64,000 nucleotides of DNA, from the NCBI GenBank assembly GCA_964537685.1, contig CAZICM010000001.1, positions 248,001-312,000 on the forward strand, read 5' to 3'. The stretch comes from CAZICM01 sp964537685. GTDB lineage: Bacteria > Myxococcota_A > Polyangia > Polyangiales > Polyangiaceae. Below the pieces are notes generated by a model that ran no database searches, was not told where the DNA came from, and saw only the letters and a program-made list of their open reading frames with translations. Positions 8,931 to 17,779 of this stretch are shown here, piece after piece; within the stretch, counting starts at the first letter, position 1; the number at the start of each line of letters is the position of its first letter. The translations under genes were made by a program, and so were the position numbers.

Positions 8931-9710
8931 CTAACCCGAGGCCACGACGACCTTAGGCAATACCAGCGAGCCTTCGCCGCCCACAAGCCTTAATCCAGGC
9001 ATCGCGCAATCCAGCACATTGCCTTCTTCCGAAGGCTCGGACACGGTTTTAATTTTCTCCATCGACGCCGACGAAAAGCGCTCGCCCGTTTTAGGAATCA
9101 GCAATTCACAGTCCGCCGCCGCCGAAAGCGCGGGCAGCGCGGCCTGCTCCCGCGCAAGCAAAGGCGCGCTCGCCGCCTTCCGGCCCCGTTCGCGGAAGGC
9201 CATCGAAAGCAGGGAATCCAAGCCTTTTTGCTTTAGTACTCCATAGGTCTCGGGCTTGGCCAAAAGCTCGGCCTTGCCTTCCAGCGCGCCCGCGAGCGCC
9301 TCCAAAAGCAGGGTCCCCTCGAGCCCTTTGCACGCTTCGATAAACCTTATTTCCGCGGCAAATGTCGATTGAAGCGCCTTGGTCTGCTCGCCCGCCGCCT
9401 TGACTTCTTCATCCAATTGAGCCGCCCGGTCTCGCTCGGCTTGAAGCTCTTGCTCGAGCCTTTCGGCCGACTCCACAAGCTCGGCCACGCGCAGCGCAAG
9501 CTCGGCCTTTTCGGCTTCGAGCGAAGCCACTTGCGCTTTGTAGTGTTCGTTCTCGGCGGACAGCGCCGAAAGCTTATGGCGCAGCTCTGAATCGGCTTCT
9601 TGCCGCAATGCCGACAGCGTTTCCAGGTGCGCGCACACCAGCGCTTCATAGCGCGCGACCACCGCGTCGAGTTCCGCCCGCATCGCCGAGGAAAAGCTTT
9701 CTTTGGCCAT
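8931..9710 (-). CDS. Coiled-coil protein with a GrpE-like C-terminus
   Basis: About 110 residues near the N-terminus form a long coiled coil (heptads in VASLEAEKAELALRVAELV and neighbours), then comes a short helical part and a C-terminal beta-rich tail. The tail (GERFSSASMEKIKTV, then a strand, then GSLVLPKVVVA) matches the layout of the GrpE C-terminal beta domain (G-x-x-F-x-P...H-x-A-V...RVLRPAxVxV). The product is 259 residues. With the Hsp70-like gene ending only 15 bp upstream, a dedicated nucleotide-exchange factor is a reasonable reading. The match is by eye and distant, so a plain coiled-coil protein remains possible. The ATG at 9710 has GGAGG eight bases upstream, better than the GTG at 9716. 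Confidence 0.6.
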   Translation of the reverse strand: MAKESFSSAMRAELDAVVARYEALVCAHLETLSALRQEADSELRHKLSALSAENEHYKAQVASLEAEKAELALRVAELVESAERLEQELQAERDRAAQLDEEVKAAGEQTKALQSTFAAEIRFIEACKGLEGTLLLEALAGALEGKAELLAKPETYGVLKQKGLDSLLSMAFRERGRKAASAPLLAREQAALPALSAAADCELLIPKTGERFSSASMEKIKTVSEPSEEGNVLDCAMPGLRLVGGEGSLVLPKVVVASG

Positions 9711-9725
9711 AAACACCGCCTCCCG

Positions 9726-12518
9726 CTAACGCATGAACTTCGCCAAATTCACCGCCGAACACAGAGGATCGGCCCCCTCGCGCTGCAGGCACAGCGCCAC
9801 TTCCTCGGGCGAGACGACGCATACAAACAGCTTGCCGACCGAACCGGCGGGCAGCCCCGTGGGCACCATTGAAATCCGGGGATCGTTTGATGTCATTTTG
9901 CCTGGCACATATTCGCGGGTAACGCGGAGGGGCATTTTTGAATCCCAGCGCCCAAAATCGATGTAATGGGGACCGAATACGGCCGCATCCGCCGGCTGGG
10001 CGCCCATGGGAATCAATGCGGTGAATTTGGGCGGGAAGCCCCTCAGATCGCCCAAGAAATAAGAAAATCCCTGCGTTCGCCGCACCAGATGCACTTCGTG
10101 ATTGGCAATTTTTAGAGCGCCGAGCGCCACGGCTGTTTTGGGCGTCACGCCGACAATGCTTACGCCTCTTTCCATGCGGGCCGGCATTTCATAGCGGACC
10201 ACTTGCTGGAAAGGTTCGGCCGAATCGGGGCTCCACACTTTTAAATTGGGAACGCCGAGCTCTTTGGCGAGGGCCTGTTCGACGAATTCACTGCGCGAGG
10301 AATTGCCGGCGAGCAGAATGACGACGCCCTGCTGTCTCCAATCGCCTTCGCCGCCCCAAGGCGTGACATTGAGCATGCTCTTCATCAGCTTTACGCCGTC
10401 GCGGATACGCGCCTGCAAATGCTCTTTGAGCTTTTCGTGAAGCCCGGGCAAATCGTTTTTTAAAGACTCCAGGCGCACTTCGCTTCCATCGAGCCGCGCA
10501 GCCAGTAAATCGTCTTTGCGGAGGGGCTCGTGGCCCGGGCCGAATTTTACCGCCTCCAAGCCCAATTCCCGCTCGAAGCGGACGCGATTCTGGCGGCCCG
10601 CGAGGCTTCGCTTGTACAAATGAGGCTTGTTCGCCAGGTTATTGGGAGGAACGGTCTGAGGCCGCATCATCGGCACTTCTTTTTCCTCCATTTCGGGTAA
10701 ATGCTTATCGTATTGATGCGTTAGCCAAACGAGTTCGTGCGTTAAATAATCGCCGCCCAAATGATCGTCGCCGCTGACCTGCATCGTTTCAATGACGGTC
10801 GCGCTGCCACACTCTTGTTGTTCGGCTTCGGTCGCGGGCCTAAACCGCCCGCAGGCCACATCGAGCGTTCCGCCTCCAAAATCAAAGACGGTAAAGCGCA
10901 TCTCACCGAATTGAGCAATTAAAGGTTCGAGCGCGGGATGGGCGGCCAATTCAGGGCATACCTCGGCGGCGAAGCTTTCGGGCTCGCTCGCGCTCATTTC
11001 TACGCTGATTTCGCTTTCATCGATGCCTTCTGGAATGCTTAACAGAAGGCCATTGCGAAGCTCTTCCTCCAGCAATGTTTTGGCGCGTTCATCGAATTTC
11101 GCCGGATGTGTCAGGCAATAATGCAAATACACATCCTGGCCGGGGCGATTGATGGCGCGGCCTAGCAAATACGCATAAGCGCGAATCAACACCCGCACGC
11201 GGGCTTCATCCAAAATAAAATCGCGCTGCCTTTCGCGGTCGCGCAATTGAGGCGATTGATCGAGAGAAATAACCCGTTCGGGCAGGCTTTTCAGCTCGCC
11301 GACGACGGCATTGGGCGAATCGGCCATGGCTTCATAGGCCGCGTGGCTGCCCCGGAGCACGCGCAATAAATTGGGAAAACGCCGATTGGGCTGTTGTCCG
11401 CGCTCCATTTCGGTCCAGAGCCGTTCATGATCTTCAATCAATAAATAGGTTGGATTTTCGGCGCTTTTGCTGTCTTTGGCCGTGGAGCTGCCCAGGCGCA
11501 TCAAAGACCGGTAGCCTTTTTGATACAGCGCGGCGACGGTGGCCGTCGTTCCAAAATCGATACCCACCGCCGAAAGCCGCTGAAAGCTTTTTAATAAGGG
11601 TTTTGGATCGCGGAGCCTCAGCGGAAGCGCTGCATGCCATGAACATACAGATGTATTGGCTCCAAAATTCAAGAGATGTTCGGCGATTAAATCGAGGGGT
11701 AAATCTTTTCCTTCTTGAGGCACGGGGCCGATATCGGGATGGGATGAATCCAAAATAAGCTCGGCATAGGTTCTACGGCCTCCGGCCCTGCGCGTCGGAT
11801 CTTCAAAGACGACATCATTTGCATCGTTTTGGCGCTGCCATCGATGATATATTTGCATTGGTTTTGCATCGAGAGAAAAGCCTTCGCCCTCGGTCTTTCC
11901 CCAATCGGCAAATAAGCGGAGCCGCCATTTACCCGTTCCAATCCACAAGCCTTCCTCGGGATTCTGAAGATCGAAGAGCCGGCGTTCCGGCGCGTCGAAG
12001 AGCACCGAATCGGTGGACTCCAAAATATCGAGCGATGAAATATGCGGGCCATGTCCGGCAATTTGCGAAAGCGTCAGTTTAAATAGGCTGGTTCTCCGGC
12101 TGGGCGGTGACATGTAAATCGCGAGCGTAATGGGCTTGTCGGCATAGGCCGAAAGCGCCTTCAGAGGCACCGAAAGCTCGAGCGAAAAATTTTTAATCGA
12201 TCCTCCCGAGCCCGAAATCGAAGCCTCTGCAGCCTGTCCAAGCATCGATCCGCCGATATCGAGCACGGCGCCGAAAGGGCCTTCACACACGCCTTGGGCG
12301 CGCACAACCAATTCGGCATCGCTCGCCCAGCCTTCAAACATAGGGAGCACGAAATCCGAAGCGGCGCTGACTTTCCCGCGCGGCCTAAGCTCCATTCTCA
12401 CAAAATTGGGCAAATTGCGTCTGATACATACAGACAGCTCATCGAAACGCGCTTTGGGAGCGGATTCGGCAGGTGCCGGCGCAGCGGTTTTTGCGGTATC
12501 CATCGACGGTTGGCTCAT
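9726..12518 (-). CDS. Divergent Hsp70-family protein with a long novel N-terminal region
   Basis: This protein of about 930 residues contains an actin-fold ATPase of the Hsp70 family. Seen in order are the phosphate-1 motif VGIDFGTTATVA (about residue 318), phosphate-2 FDFGGGTLDVA (about 545), GDDHLGGDYLTHEL, and the adenosine motif LLAGNSSRSEF (about 735). Unlike DnaK, which begins with the ATPase, it has about 315 residues in front, beta-rich, with no motif I recognise, and no clear substrate-binding domain behind. It probably uses ATP to remodel or scaffold a client. It heads an operon with the GrpE-like gene. The start is uncertain: the ATG at 12518 lacks a good ribosome-binding site, and the next ATG is at 12503. 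Confidence 0.8.
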   Translation of the reverse strand: MSQPSMDTAKTAAPAPAESAPKARFDELSVCIRRNLPNFVRMELRPRGKVSAASDFVLPMFEGWASDAELVVRAQGVCEGPFGAVLDIGGSMLGQAAEASISGSGGSIKNFSLELSVPLKALSAYADKPITLAIYMSPPSRRTSLFKLTLSQIAGHGPHISSLDILESTDSVLFDAPERRLFDLQNPEEGLWIGTGKWRLRLFADWGKTEGEGFSLDAKPMQIYHRWQRQNDANDVVFEDPTRRAGGRRTYAELILDSSHPDIGPVPQEGKDLPLDLIAEHLLNFGANTSVCSWHAALPLRLRDPKPLLKSFQRLSAVGIDFGTTATVAALYQKGYRSLMRLGSSTAKDSKSAENPTYLLIEDHERLWTEMERGQQPNRRFPNLLRVLRGSHAAYEAMADSPNAVVGELKSLPERVISLDQSPQLRDRERQRDFILDEARVRVLIRAYAYLLGRAINRPGQDVYLHYCLTHPAKFDERAKTLLEEELRNGLLLSIPEGIDESEISVEMSASEPESFAAEVCPELAAHPALEPLIAQFGEMRFTVFDFGGGTLDVACGRFRPATEAEQQECGSATVIETMQVSGDDHLGGDYLTHELVWLTHQYDKHLPEMEEKEVPMMRPQTVPPNNLANKPHLYKRSLAGRQNRVRFERELGLEAVKFGPGHEPLRKDDLLAARLDGSEVRLESLKNDLPGLHEKLKEHLQARIRDGVKLMKSMLNVTPWGGEGDWRQQGVVILLAGNSSRSEFVEQALAKELGVPNLKVWSPDSAEPFQQVVRYEMPARMERGVSIVGVTPKTAVALGALKIANHEVHLVRRTQGFSYFLGDLRGFPPKFTALIPMGAQPADAAVFGPHYIDFGRWDSKMPLRVTREYVPGKMTSNDPRISMVPTGLPAGSVGKLFVCVVSPEEVALCLQREGADPLCSAVNLAKFMR

Positions 12519-12622
12519 GGGAAGCGGCGCGATAATAGCCCGGACAAGATGCATTCCGACAACACAATTCAAAAGCGTCCGCGCATTGCGATTTTTAGGT
12601 GGTTCGGATACAAGGAATCGCT

Positions 12623-12853
12623 ATGCCGCGAACCTTGATGTATGTGCGTTTTGCGTTTTTCAGCGCTGTCTTTGCCCTTCTTGCGGCCCGGGATATGTGT
12701 TTGGGCAGCGGAAACCCGCCTCCTGAAGATCCGCCCGATGCGGATGTGGAAGATGCGCCTTCGGATGCGGCCCCTGCGGATGGCTCGGTGAGCCGTCTGC
12801 CGGCTCATGATTTAAATTCAATGCATTTGGTTATCATTTCGATTGGCGCTTAG
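12623..12853 (+). CDS. Small exported Pro/Asp-rich protein
   Basis: The ATG is preceded by AAGGA at six bases. The 76-residue product has a hydrophobic segment (residues 8-22) and then a Pro/Asp/Ala-rich stretch, as in the linkers after signal peptides of exported proteins. No family is recognised. It is divergent from the Hsp70-like gene and ends 11 bp before a membrane-protein gene, so it may be the first gene of that unit. Its short length keeps the call tentative. Confidence 0.45.
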   Translation: MPRTLMYVRFAFFSAVFALLAARDMCLGSGNPPPEDPPDADVEDAPSDAAPADGSVSRLPAHDLNSMHLVIISIGA

Positions 12854-12864
12854 CGATTGTTGGG

Positions 12865-13980
12865 ATGATGAGTGCCGCGTCCATTTCATTGAATGCCCGG
12901 GCCAGGGCTGCATTGGAGGCGATTCCCGCTCCTCCCCTGCAGCCCTTGATTGCCGCGGCCGATGCGCTTCGCAATGCGCTGATCCGCGTATTTGCCCGGG
13001 CTGCGGGCCGGCTCATTGTGGATCGGGAGCGGCGTGTCGCGATGTATGGGGCGCTGCTGATTTCAATCGCTTTTTTGGCCACCTGTCTTGTGCCTTTATG
13101 GATGATTGCGCTGGGGCCATTGGTTTGGGGTGTGCCTCATATTCTATCGGATATACGCTATTTAATTGCGCGGCAGGGATTGCACCGGCGCCCGCTTGCA
13201 TGGATAGCGATTATGGGGGGCTCGCTGGGGGCCGTGCTGGGCTTTGGAATCCGGGCTGGTCTATGCGGCGCGGCCATGGCGATTTTATTTGCCAAGAGTT
13301 CAATTCTAAAAAAGGGGCTGGGGTTATTGGTGGTTGGCTCGCTGATTGGATTGGTATCGTGGGCGGGCCCCATTTCGGATGTGTGGTTTGCGCATTTGCA
13401 TAATTTGGTGGCTGTGGGCTTGTGGTGGGCGTGGAGGCCGCGCAAGGCCAAATACCATTGGATTGTTTTGGGAATCTTTGCTCTTTGTTCCGGGGCCTTG
13501 TTCTTGGGGGCCTGTGAGCCTGTTTTGGCTTATGTTGGAGGCTATAGCGCCAATTGGACGGGCATAACAATTGGATACATGGTCAATCTGCTCAGTCCTT
13601 TTTCGCAAATGAACTGGGCGGTGCGGATGGTACTCTTTTATGCATTTGCCCAATCCGTTCATTATATTGTGTGGGTGCGGCTGATTCCCGAAGACGATCG
13701 GAGGCGTCCGACGCCGCGTTCTTATCGTCAGAGTTTTAAGGCATTGCAGAAGGATGTGGGCTCGCTGTTGATGTGGGCGACACTGATAGGCATTTTGGTA
13801 TTTGCGATTTGGGCGGTGGTGAAGAACGTGGCGACGGCCCGCAATGAATATTTAAATGTGGCGTTTTTTCATGGATATTTAGAACTTGCGGCGGCTGCGC
13901 TACTCTGGGCCGAGGGCCGGCCTTTGTGGAAGCGGCCCGAGGATGCGATGCTTCAGGCGGGTTCGCTCAAGGATGGATAG
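12865..13980 (+). CDS. Polytopic membrane protein, possible distant Brp/Blh relative
   Basis: The 371-residue product has about eight hydrophobic segments after a 50-residue amphipathic N-terminus. Conserved-looking motifs sit at membrane edges: GVPHILSDIRYL, FAHLHNLVAVGLWW, QSVHYIVW and FFHGYLELAAAALL. The GxPHxxxD pattern and the His-rich helix edges recall the Brp/Blh beta-carotene dioxygenase-like family, but the match is by eye only and no iron site can be assigned. It overlaps the next gene by 8 bp, so the two are probably cotranslated. The function should be treated as unknown. Confidence 0.65.
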   Translation: MMSAASISLNARARAALEAIPAPPLQPLIAAADALRNALIRVFARAAGRLIVDRERRVAMYGALLISIAFLATCLVPLWMIALGPLVWGVPHILSDIRYLIARQGLHRRPLAWIAIMGGSLGAVLGFGIRAGLCGAAMAILFAKSSILKKGLGLLVVGSLIGLVSWAGPISDVWFAHLHNLVAVGLWWAWRPRKAKYHWIVLGIFALCSGALFLGACEPVLAYVGGYSANWTGITIGYMVNLLSPFSQMNWAVRMVLFYAFAQSVHYIVWVRLIPEDDRRRPTPRSYRQSFKALQKDVGSLLMWATLIGILVFAIWAVVKNVATARNEYLNVAFFHGYLELAAAALLWAEGRPLWKRPEDAMLQAGSLKDG

Positions 13981-14359
13981 GGCAGGGGGCTTTAGCTGGT
14001 TTCTGGCCTTTGGGCTGACCCAATGTATTGAGGTGCCCATCTATAAAAAAGGATTGAACGCGAAGAGCTGGGAGGCTTTTTTAGCGAGCGCGCTAACGCA
14101 TCCTATTGTTTGGTTTATCATTCCAGGCTTGTGGAGATATCTGTATTTGACGGTCATTCAATGGGATGGGCGCCTTCGTTTGAGTCCTGGGATGTATGGC
14201 CTGGGCTATGGTGTGGTGGCCGAGGGTTTTGCGGTGTTCGCGGAGGCGATTTATTTTCGGGCGATGGGAAAGCCCAATGCATTTCGCTGGGCGCTTTTCG
14301 CCAATGCGGCGAGCGCGCTCACGGGGCTTTTGTTGCATTGGATATTTGGCTGGCCGTAG
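13973..14359 (+). CDS. Small integral membrane protein
   Basis: This 128-residue protein has three or four hydrophobic segments (FSWFLAFGLTQCIEVPIY, HPIVWFIIPGLWRYLY, YGVVAEGFAVFAEAIYF, ALTGLLLHWIFGW). It starts inside the end of the preceding gene and its 3' end overlaps the convergent Lgt-like gene by 41 bp. No family recognised. The longer open frame from 13886 is not used because it would overlap the upstream gene extensively. Confidence 0.6.
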   Translation: MDRAGGFSWFLAFGLTQCIEVPIYKKGLNAKSWEAFLASALTHPIVWFIIPGLWRYLYLTVIQWDGRLRLSPGMYGLGYGVVAEGFAVFAEAIYFRAMGKPNAFRWALFANAASALTGLLLHWIFGWP

Positions 14360-15137
14360 AGCCTTGCTTTTTGAATTTCAGAAGGGTGATCAATCCGATA
14401 ATAAATAACAGGACACATTGCCACTGGGCGGCGGTGAATCCTGCGTAGCGGGGATCGGCGGCCGGATCACGGTAGATATCGAGGGGAATCCGAAGGAGTG
14501 GATACGCGCAGGCGAGAGCGCTAAAGATCGTTCCTGGAGGATATTTTTTGGAATTGATCCATAGAATCAGGGCGCCGATGGGCAGCATACCCAAGGCTTC
14601 AAGAAGACCTAGATCGAGGCGGGGTCCGGAGGGGAATTGAACGGCGAGGAGCGAAGCCGAGGGCGGTCCAAGATGATCGTGGGCGAAGGCGCAGCCCAGC
14701 CGGGCGAAGAGCCAGGCAAAAGAGAAGGCGTAGGCGCTTGCGTCGGCCAGGGGCAATAGAGGCAGTTTTTTGCGGCGGGCGAAGAGAAATCCAGAGATCA
14801 TCGCGCCCATTACGCCTCCGAGCGACGAGAGCGAAAGGCGTTGGGTAAAAGCCCCGTGTTGGGGGAGAAGGCGTGTAAGGTGGCTAAGAAGCGTGCCTTC
14901 GGCGTAGGCGCCCAGGAGGGCCCCTGAAATGGTGAGGATGGCAAAGTATTCGGCGGTCCAGGGGTCGGTGATGTGGCGGGAACGAATGCGGCGGACGAGA
15001 AGGGTATGTCCAACGATAACGCCTGTGACGAGGAGGATGCCAAAGGGCTGAAGGCGAATTGGGCCGATACGCAGGCTGCCGGGATCGAGGTAGGGAATCA
15101 CCAGGAGGCTATTGGAATAAGCGCTCGGGGGATGCAA
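14319..15137 (-). CDS. Prolipoprotein diacylglyceryl transferase-like membrane protein with altered active-site motifs
   Basis: The overall plan is that of Lgt, the enzyme that puts diacylglycerol on prolipoproteins in the inner membrane: an N-terminal IPYLDPGSLRIGPIRLQPFG, a middle SLGGVMGA helix, FARLGC, and a late LRIPLDIYRDPAADPRYAGF followed by TAAQW. However, the HGG helix reads LGG (no His), and the signature GRxGNFxNxE reads ARLGCAFAHDH. The main Arg residues remain. It is therefore a paralogue with altered chemistry or lost activity, not a standard Lgt. The start is a TTG at 15137 with no strong ribosome-binding site. It lies 39 bp after the DUF1501 operon. Confidence 0.65.
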   Translation of the reverse strand: MHPPSAYSNSLLVIPYLDPGSLRIGPIRLQPFGILLVTGVIVGHTLLVRRIRSRHITDPWTAEYFAILTISGALLGAYAEGTLLSHLTRLLPQHGAFTQRLSLSSLGGVMGAMISGFLFARRKKLPLLPLADASAYAFSFAWLFARLGCAFAHDHLGPPSASLLAVQFPSGPRLDLGLLEALGMLPIGALILWINSKKYPPGTIFSALACAYPLLRIPLDIYRDPAADPRYAGFTAAQWQCVLLFIIGLITLLKFKKQGSTASQISNATKAP

Positions 15138-15176
15138 TGATTTTATGAGGAGTGGACGGTGTTTTGATTGATTTTA

Positions 15177-16358
15177 TTATTTGCCAGCGCTAATCCAAGC
15201 GCCGACAGCGCTGCGATCCATGTCCGAAAATTCTATGCCTTGGGGGGGCATGGTCTTTTTGATCATGACCGCATCTTCAATTTGCGCCCGTCTCGCAACC
15301 CATGAGCCATAGGTGGAAAGGTCGATGCCCGATGATCCTCCAGGGGCATGACAAGGTGTGCAAGCTTGAATATAAATGGGCTGCACATTCTCGTCCCAGC
15401 CTTTGCGATCTTCGGAATCGCCTGTTTCCGCCGCGTATCGGGTGAGCTTTGGGCCGTCGATCGTCCAAACATCGCCCGAGGGAGAGCCCAGCAATTTCGC
15501 CGTGTCCCCTATGCCTGCGCCTTTCGAGACGTAGACCGCATCGGATTCGAGCGCTCCAAGTTCGCTTCCCTCGAGGAACCAGACCCGTACATCCGAGGCA
15601 ACCAGTTGGTGAAGCTTGGCCCCAGCCGATTTGTAGCGTAGGACCAAACCCCCTCCTTGAGCCTCCAAATAGACGGAATCGGCCGTTCGAACGACCATCC
15701 GGCCCGTGGCATCGAAGACCACTTGTTCGGCGCCCGGGAGATCGTAGATGGAATGCTCGGCGCTTTTTGCGTTGAAGGCATGGACTTTGTCCGCGCCTGC
15801 GCTGGCCGCGCGTCCGCCCGAGCCCGCTATGCCTTGAAAGGTTTCAATATCATAGCGAGTAACGTTCATTCCATCGGCGATCGCCAATTGACCTTCCAAG
15901 GCAAAAGCAATGGAAGGTCCTCCAAGCGCCGCGGCACCGGCGATCGTATCCATTTCAAGGCCATAGAGATCTGAAATGCCTTCGAAATAGGTGCCCGCCC
16001 GAAGCCTGTAGGCTTTGCCCGATTGGCTGAGGCCGGCGATCCACGTTCCGTTTCCATCGGCCGCCGGGAAGATGGCCGAAGCGCTCCAGTCCGTGATATT
16101 CGCGTCGGCCGCCACCAATACGCCGCCCGAAAAGATCGATGCGCCCGTATTGGAGAAAATAACGGTGGTGCCCCCAAGTTCGCCCACCGCGGCGGGATTG
16201 CCGACATCGACGGCCGATGGATTCCACTCCACCGTGCGCACCGAGAAAGGGGTTGCGCTTAGGGTTTCGATGACTTCCGCCTCCTCCCCATCCCCGCAGC
16301 CGGCAAGGATGGGGAGGAACAGCGCATACCCAAGGATTGCAATTTGATGAATTTTCAT
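15177..16358 (-). CDS. Lipoprotein with beta-propeller-like body and C-terminal c-type heme motif
   Basis: A signal peptide ending PILAGC (Cys 21) marks a lipoprotein. Residues 40-310 consist of repeated strand pairs (for example AVGELGGTTVIFSNTG, SGDVWTIDGPKLTRYAA), consistent with a beta-propeller. Near the C-terminus is QACTPCHAPG, a CxxCH heme c site (C333-H337), followed by KKTMPPQG, whose Met 370 is a plausible axial ligand. The gene starts 2 bp after the DUF1501 gene and is last in a four-gene operon. It is probably a periplasmic or surface electron-carrying lipoprotein; its partner and substrate are unknown. Confidence 0.75.
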   Translation of the reverse strand: MKIHQIAILGYALFLPILAGCGDGEEAEVIETLSATPFSVRTVEWNPSAVDVGNPAAVGELGGTTVIFSNTGASIFSGGVLVAADANITDWSASAIFPAADGNGTWIAGLSQSGKAYRLRAGTYFEGISDLYGLEMDTIAGAAALGGPSIAFALEGQLAIADGMNVTRYDIETFQGIAGSGGRAASAGADKVHAFNAKSAEHSIYDLPGAEQVVFDATGRMVVRTADSVYLEAQGGGLVLRYKSAGAKLHQLVASDVRVWFLEGSELGALESDAVYVSKGAGIGDTAKLLGSPSGDVWTIDGPKLTRYAAETGDSEDRKGWDENVQPIYIQACTPCHAPGGSSGIDLSTYGSWVARRAQIEDAVMIKKTMPPQGIEFSDMDRSAVGAWISAGK

Positions 16359-16360
16359 GG

Positions 16361-17770
16361 CTATACAATCAAGCTGGAGATCACCTCGCCCTCGCGCAGG
16401 TATTTACGGGGATCGACCCCAACGGCGGAGAGGAAGGTGGCCAGTACATCCGGGGGTGTGACAGGGCGCGGCCCATCGGAGAAGACATCGAGCGGCGAGG
16501 GGAGAAGCTGGGCCGGATCGGTCTTGCCAAAGACCATATTGCCCTTGATTTTCGGCGAAATAATAATCGATGAATTGTTGGGGTAATGATCGCGTCCCTT
16601 GGAGATATTGATTTGCGGGGTGCGGCAGAAGTCGCTGAACACATAGATATGGGTTTTATCGCGGATCCCAGCGGTTTCCAGCGCATCCACCGTCCTTGAA
16701 ATGATGGTGAAGAGCTCTTGAAGCCTTGCGGCGTGGTCTTCGTAGTTGGCATTGTGGGTATCGAGTCCGCCCAGCGAGAAACTCACGCAGCGCACTAGAT
16801 TTCTCTTCATGGCATCGATGGCAAAGGCCGCATTGAGCACGTTGTTGCGGTAAAAGGTATAGAAATTGGCCGTGGAATTAGGCTTTTTCAAATCCGGGCT
16901 CAATTCGGGATAGGCCGCCTTGAGCTTGGTTTGATTAAAGACATCCTTCACCGGGCCGCTCATTTGCGCCGAGGCTTCGCTCATCATCACTTCCAGCGTT
17001 TTGTATTGGCTGGTCATGGCATCCATAACGGCGGGCAAATGCGATTTTTCAGCCAGTTCCGCGGCTTCCTCGGACAGAAGCGCGGTGACAGCATCGCGGC
17101 CGTTTTGGTCGTCGTATTTGGTGGAGCGGTTGAGCGAGCTCGCGACTTGGGCGATGGAGCCCACGCGGATGGGAATTGCGCGGGGATCGAGGTCGGTGCC
17201 CACATACCAAGAGGGAAATTGAACGCTGACCAGGGGGAGAGTCTGCGCTACGCCCAAATCATTGGCGAGCATGGTATCGATGCTGGGTTGGGTGGCGCGT
17301 CCGCCGGAGAGATGCCGTCCCGTCGCCGAGAAGGTTACGCCGTCGGGATGGCTGACCGTATTCATTTCAATGCCGTTAATGAGGCACATTTTATCGTAAT
17401 GCTTGAGAAGCTCGCCGATGGCGGGGCCAAAGGGGATATTGCAGCCTGCGGGCTGGACAATATCAAAAGTATTGGCATTTATATCGGTTGAATTGAGCGG
17501 AATGGACTTCCAGTTGGTAATGCCGTTGATATCGGTGTTATCGGTGGAAGCAGGCTCAACCAGGCCATCGATAGCATTTCTGGGATCGGACCATAGGGTG
17601 ACATCCCATCCGCCTGAAGCATGAATAAAAATAAAGTATTGATCGGTATTGGCTTCGGCGAATGCGCGCATGAGGGGTCCGTGCGCAAGGCCCGCGGCCG
17701 CCGCTCCACCCAGCATTTTTAGAAGCGTTCTGCGATTGGGGTTCTTTAGGTTTCTAAAAAATCGGCTCAT
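16361..17770 (-). CDS. DUF1501 family protein with Tat signal
   Basis: Residues 12-40 contain a twin-arginine signal (NRRTLLKMLGG) followed by a hydrophobic stretch and an Ala-rich cleavage region, so it is exported folded. The body has the features of DUF1501, an alkaline-phosphatase/sulfatase-like fold common in planctomycetes and myxobacteria: a starting FIFIHASGGWDVTLW, SFSLGGLDTHNANYEDHAARL, and HIYVFSDFCRTPQIN with GRDHYPNNSS. At 469 residues it is of usual length. It sits with DUF1549/1585-type and heme genes, as DUF1501 usually does. The biochemical activity is not established for the family. Confidence 0.85.
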   Translation of the reverse strand: MSRFFRNLKNPNRRTLLKMLGGAAAAGLAHGPLMRAFAEANTDQYFIFIHASGGWDVTLWSDPRNAIDGLVEPASTDNTDINGITNWKSIPLNSTDINANTFDIVQPAGCNIPFGPAIGELLKHYDKMCLINGIEMNTVSHPDGVTFSATGRHLSGGRATQPSIDTMLANDLGVAQTLPLVSVQFPSWYVGTDLDPRAIPIRVGSIAQVASSLNRSTKYDDQNGRDAVTALLSEEAAELAEKSHLPAVMDAMTSQYKTLEVMMSEASAQMSGPVKDVFNQTKLKAAYPELSPDLKKPNSTANFYTFYRNNVLNAAFAIDAMKRNLVRCVSFSLGGLDTHNANYEDHAARLQELFTIISRTVDALETAGIRDKTHIYVFSDFCRTPQINISKGRDHYPNNSSIIISPKIKGNMVFGKTDPAQLLPSPLDVFSDGPRPVTPPDVLATFLSAVGVDPRKYLREGEVISSLIV

Positions 17771-17779
17771 GGTGGGCTC

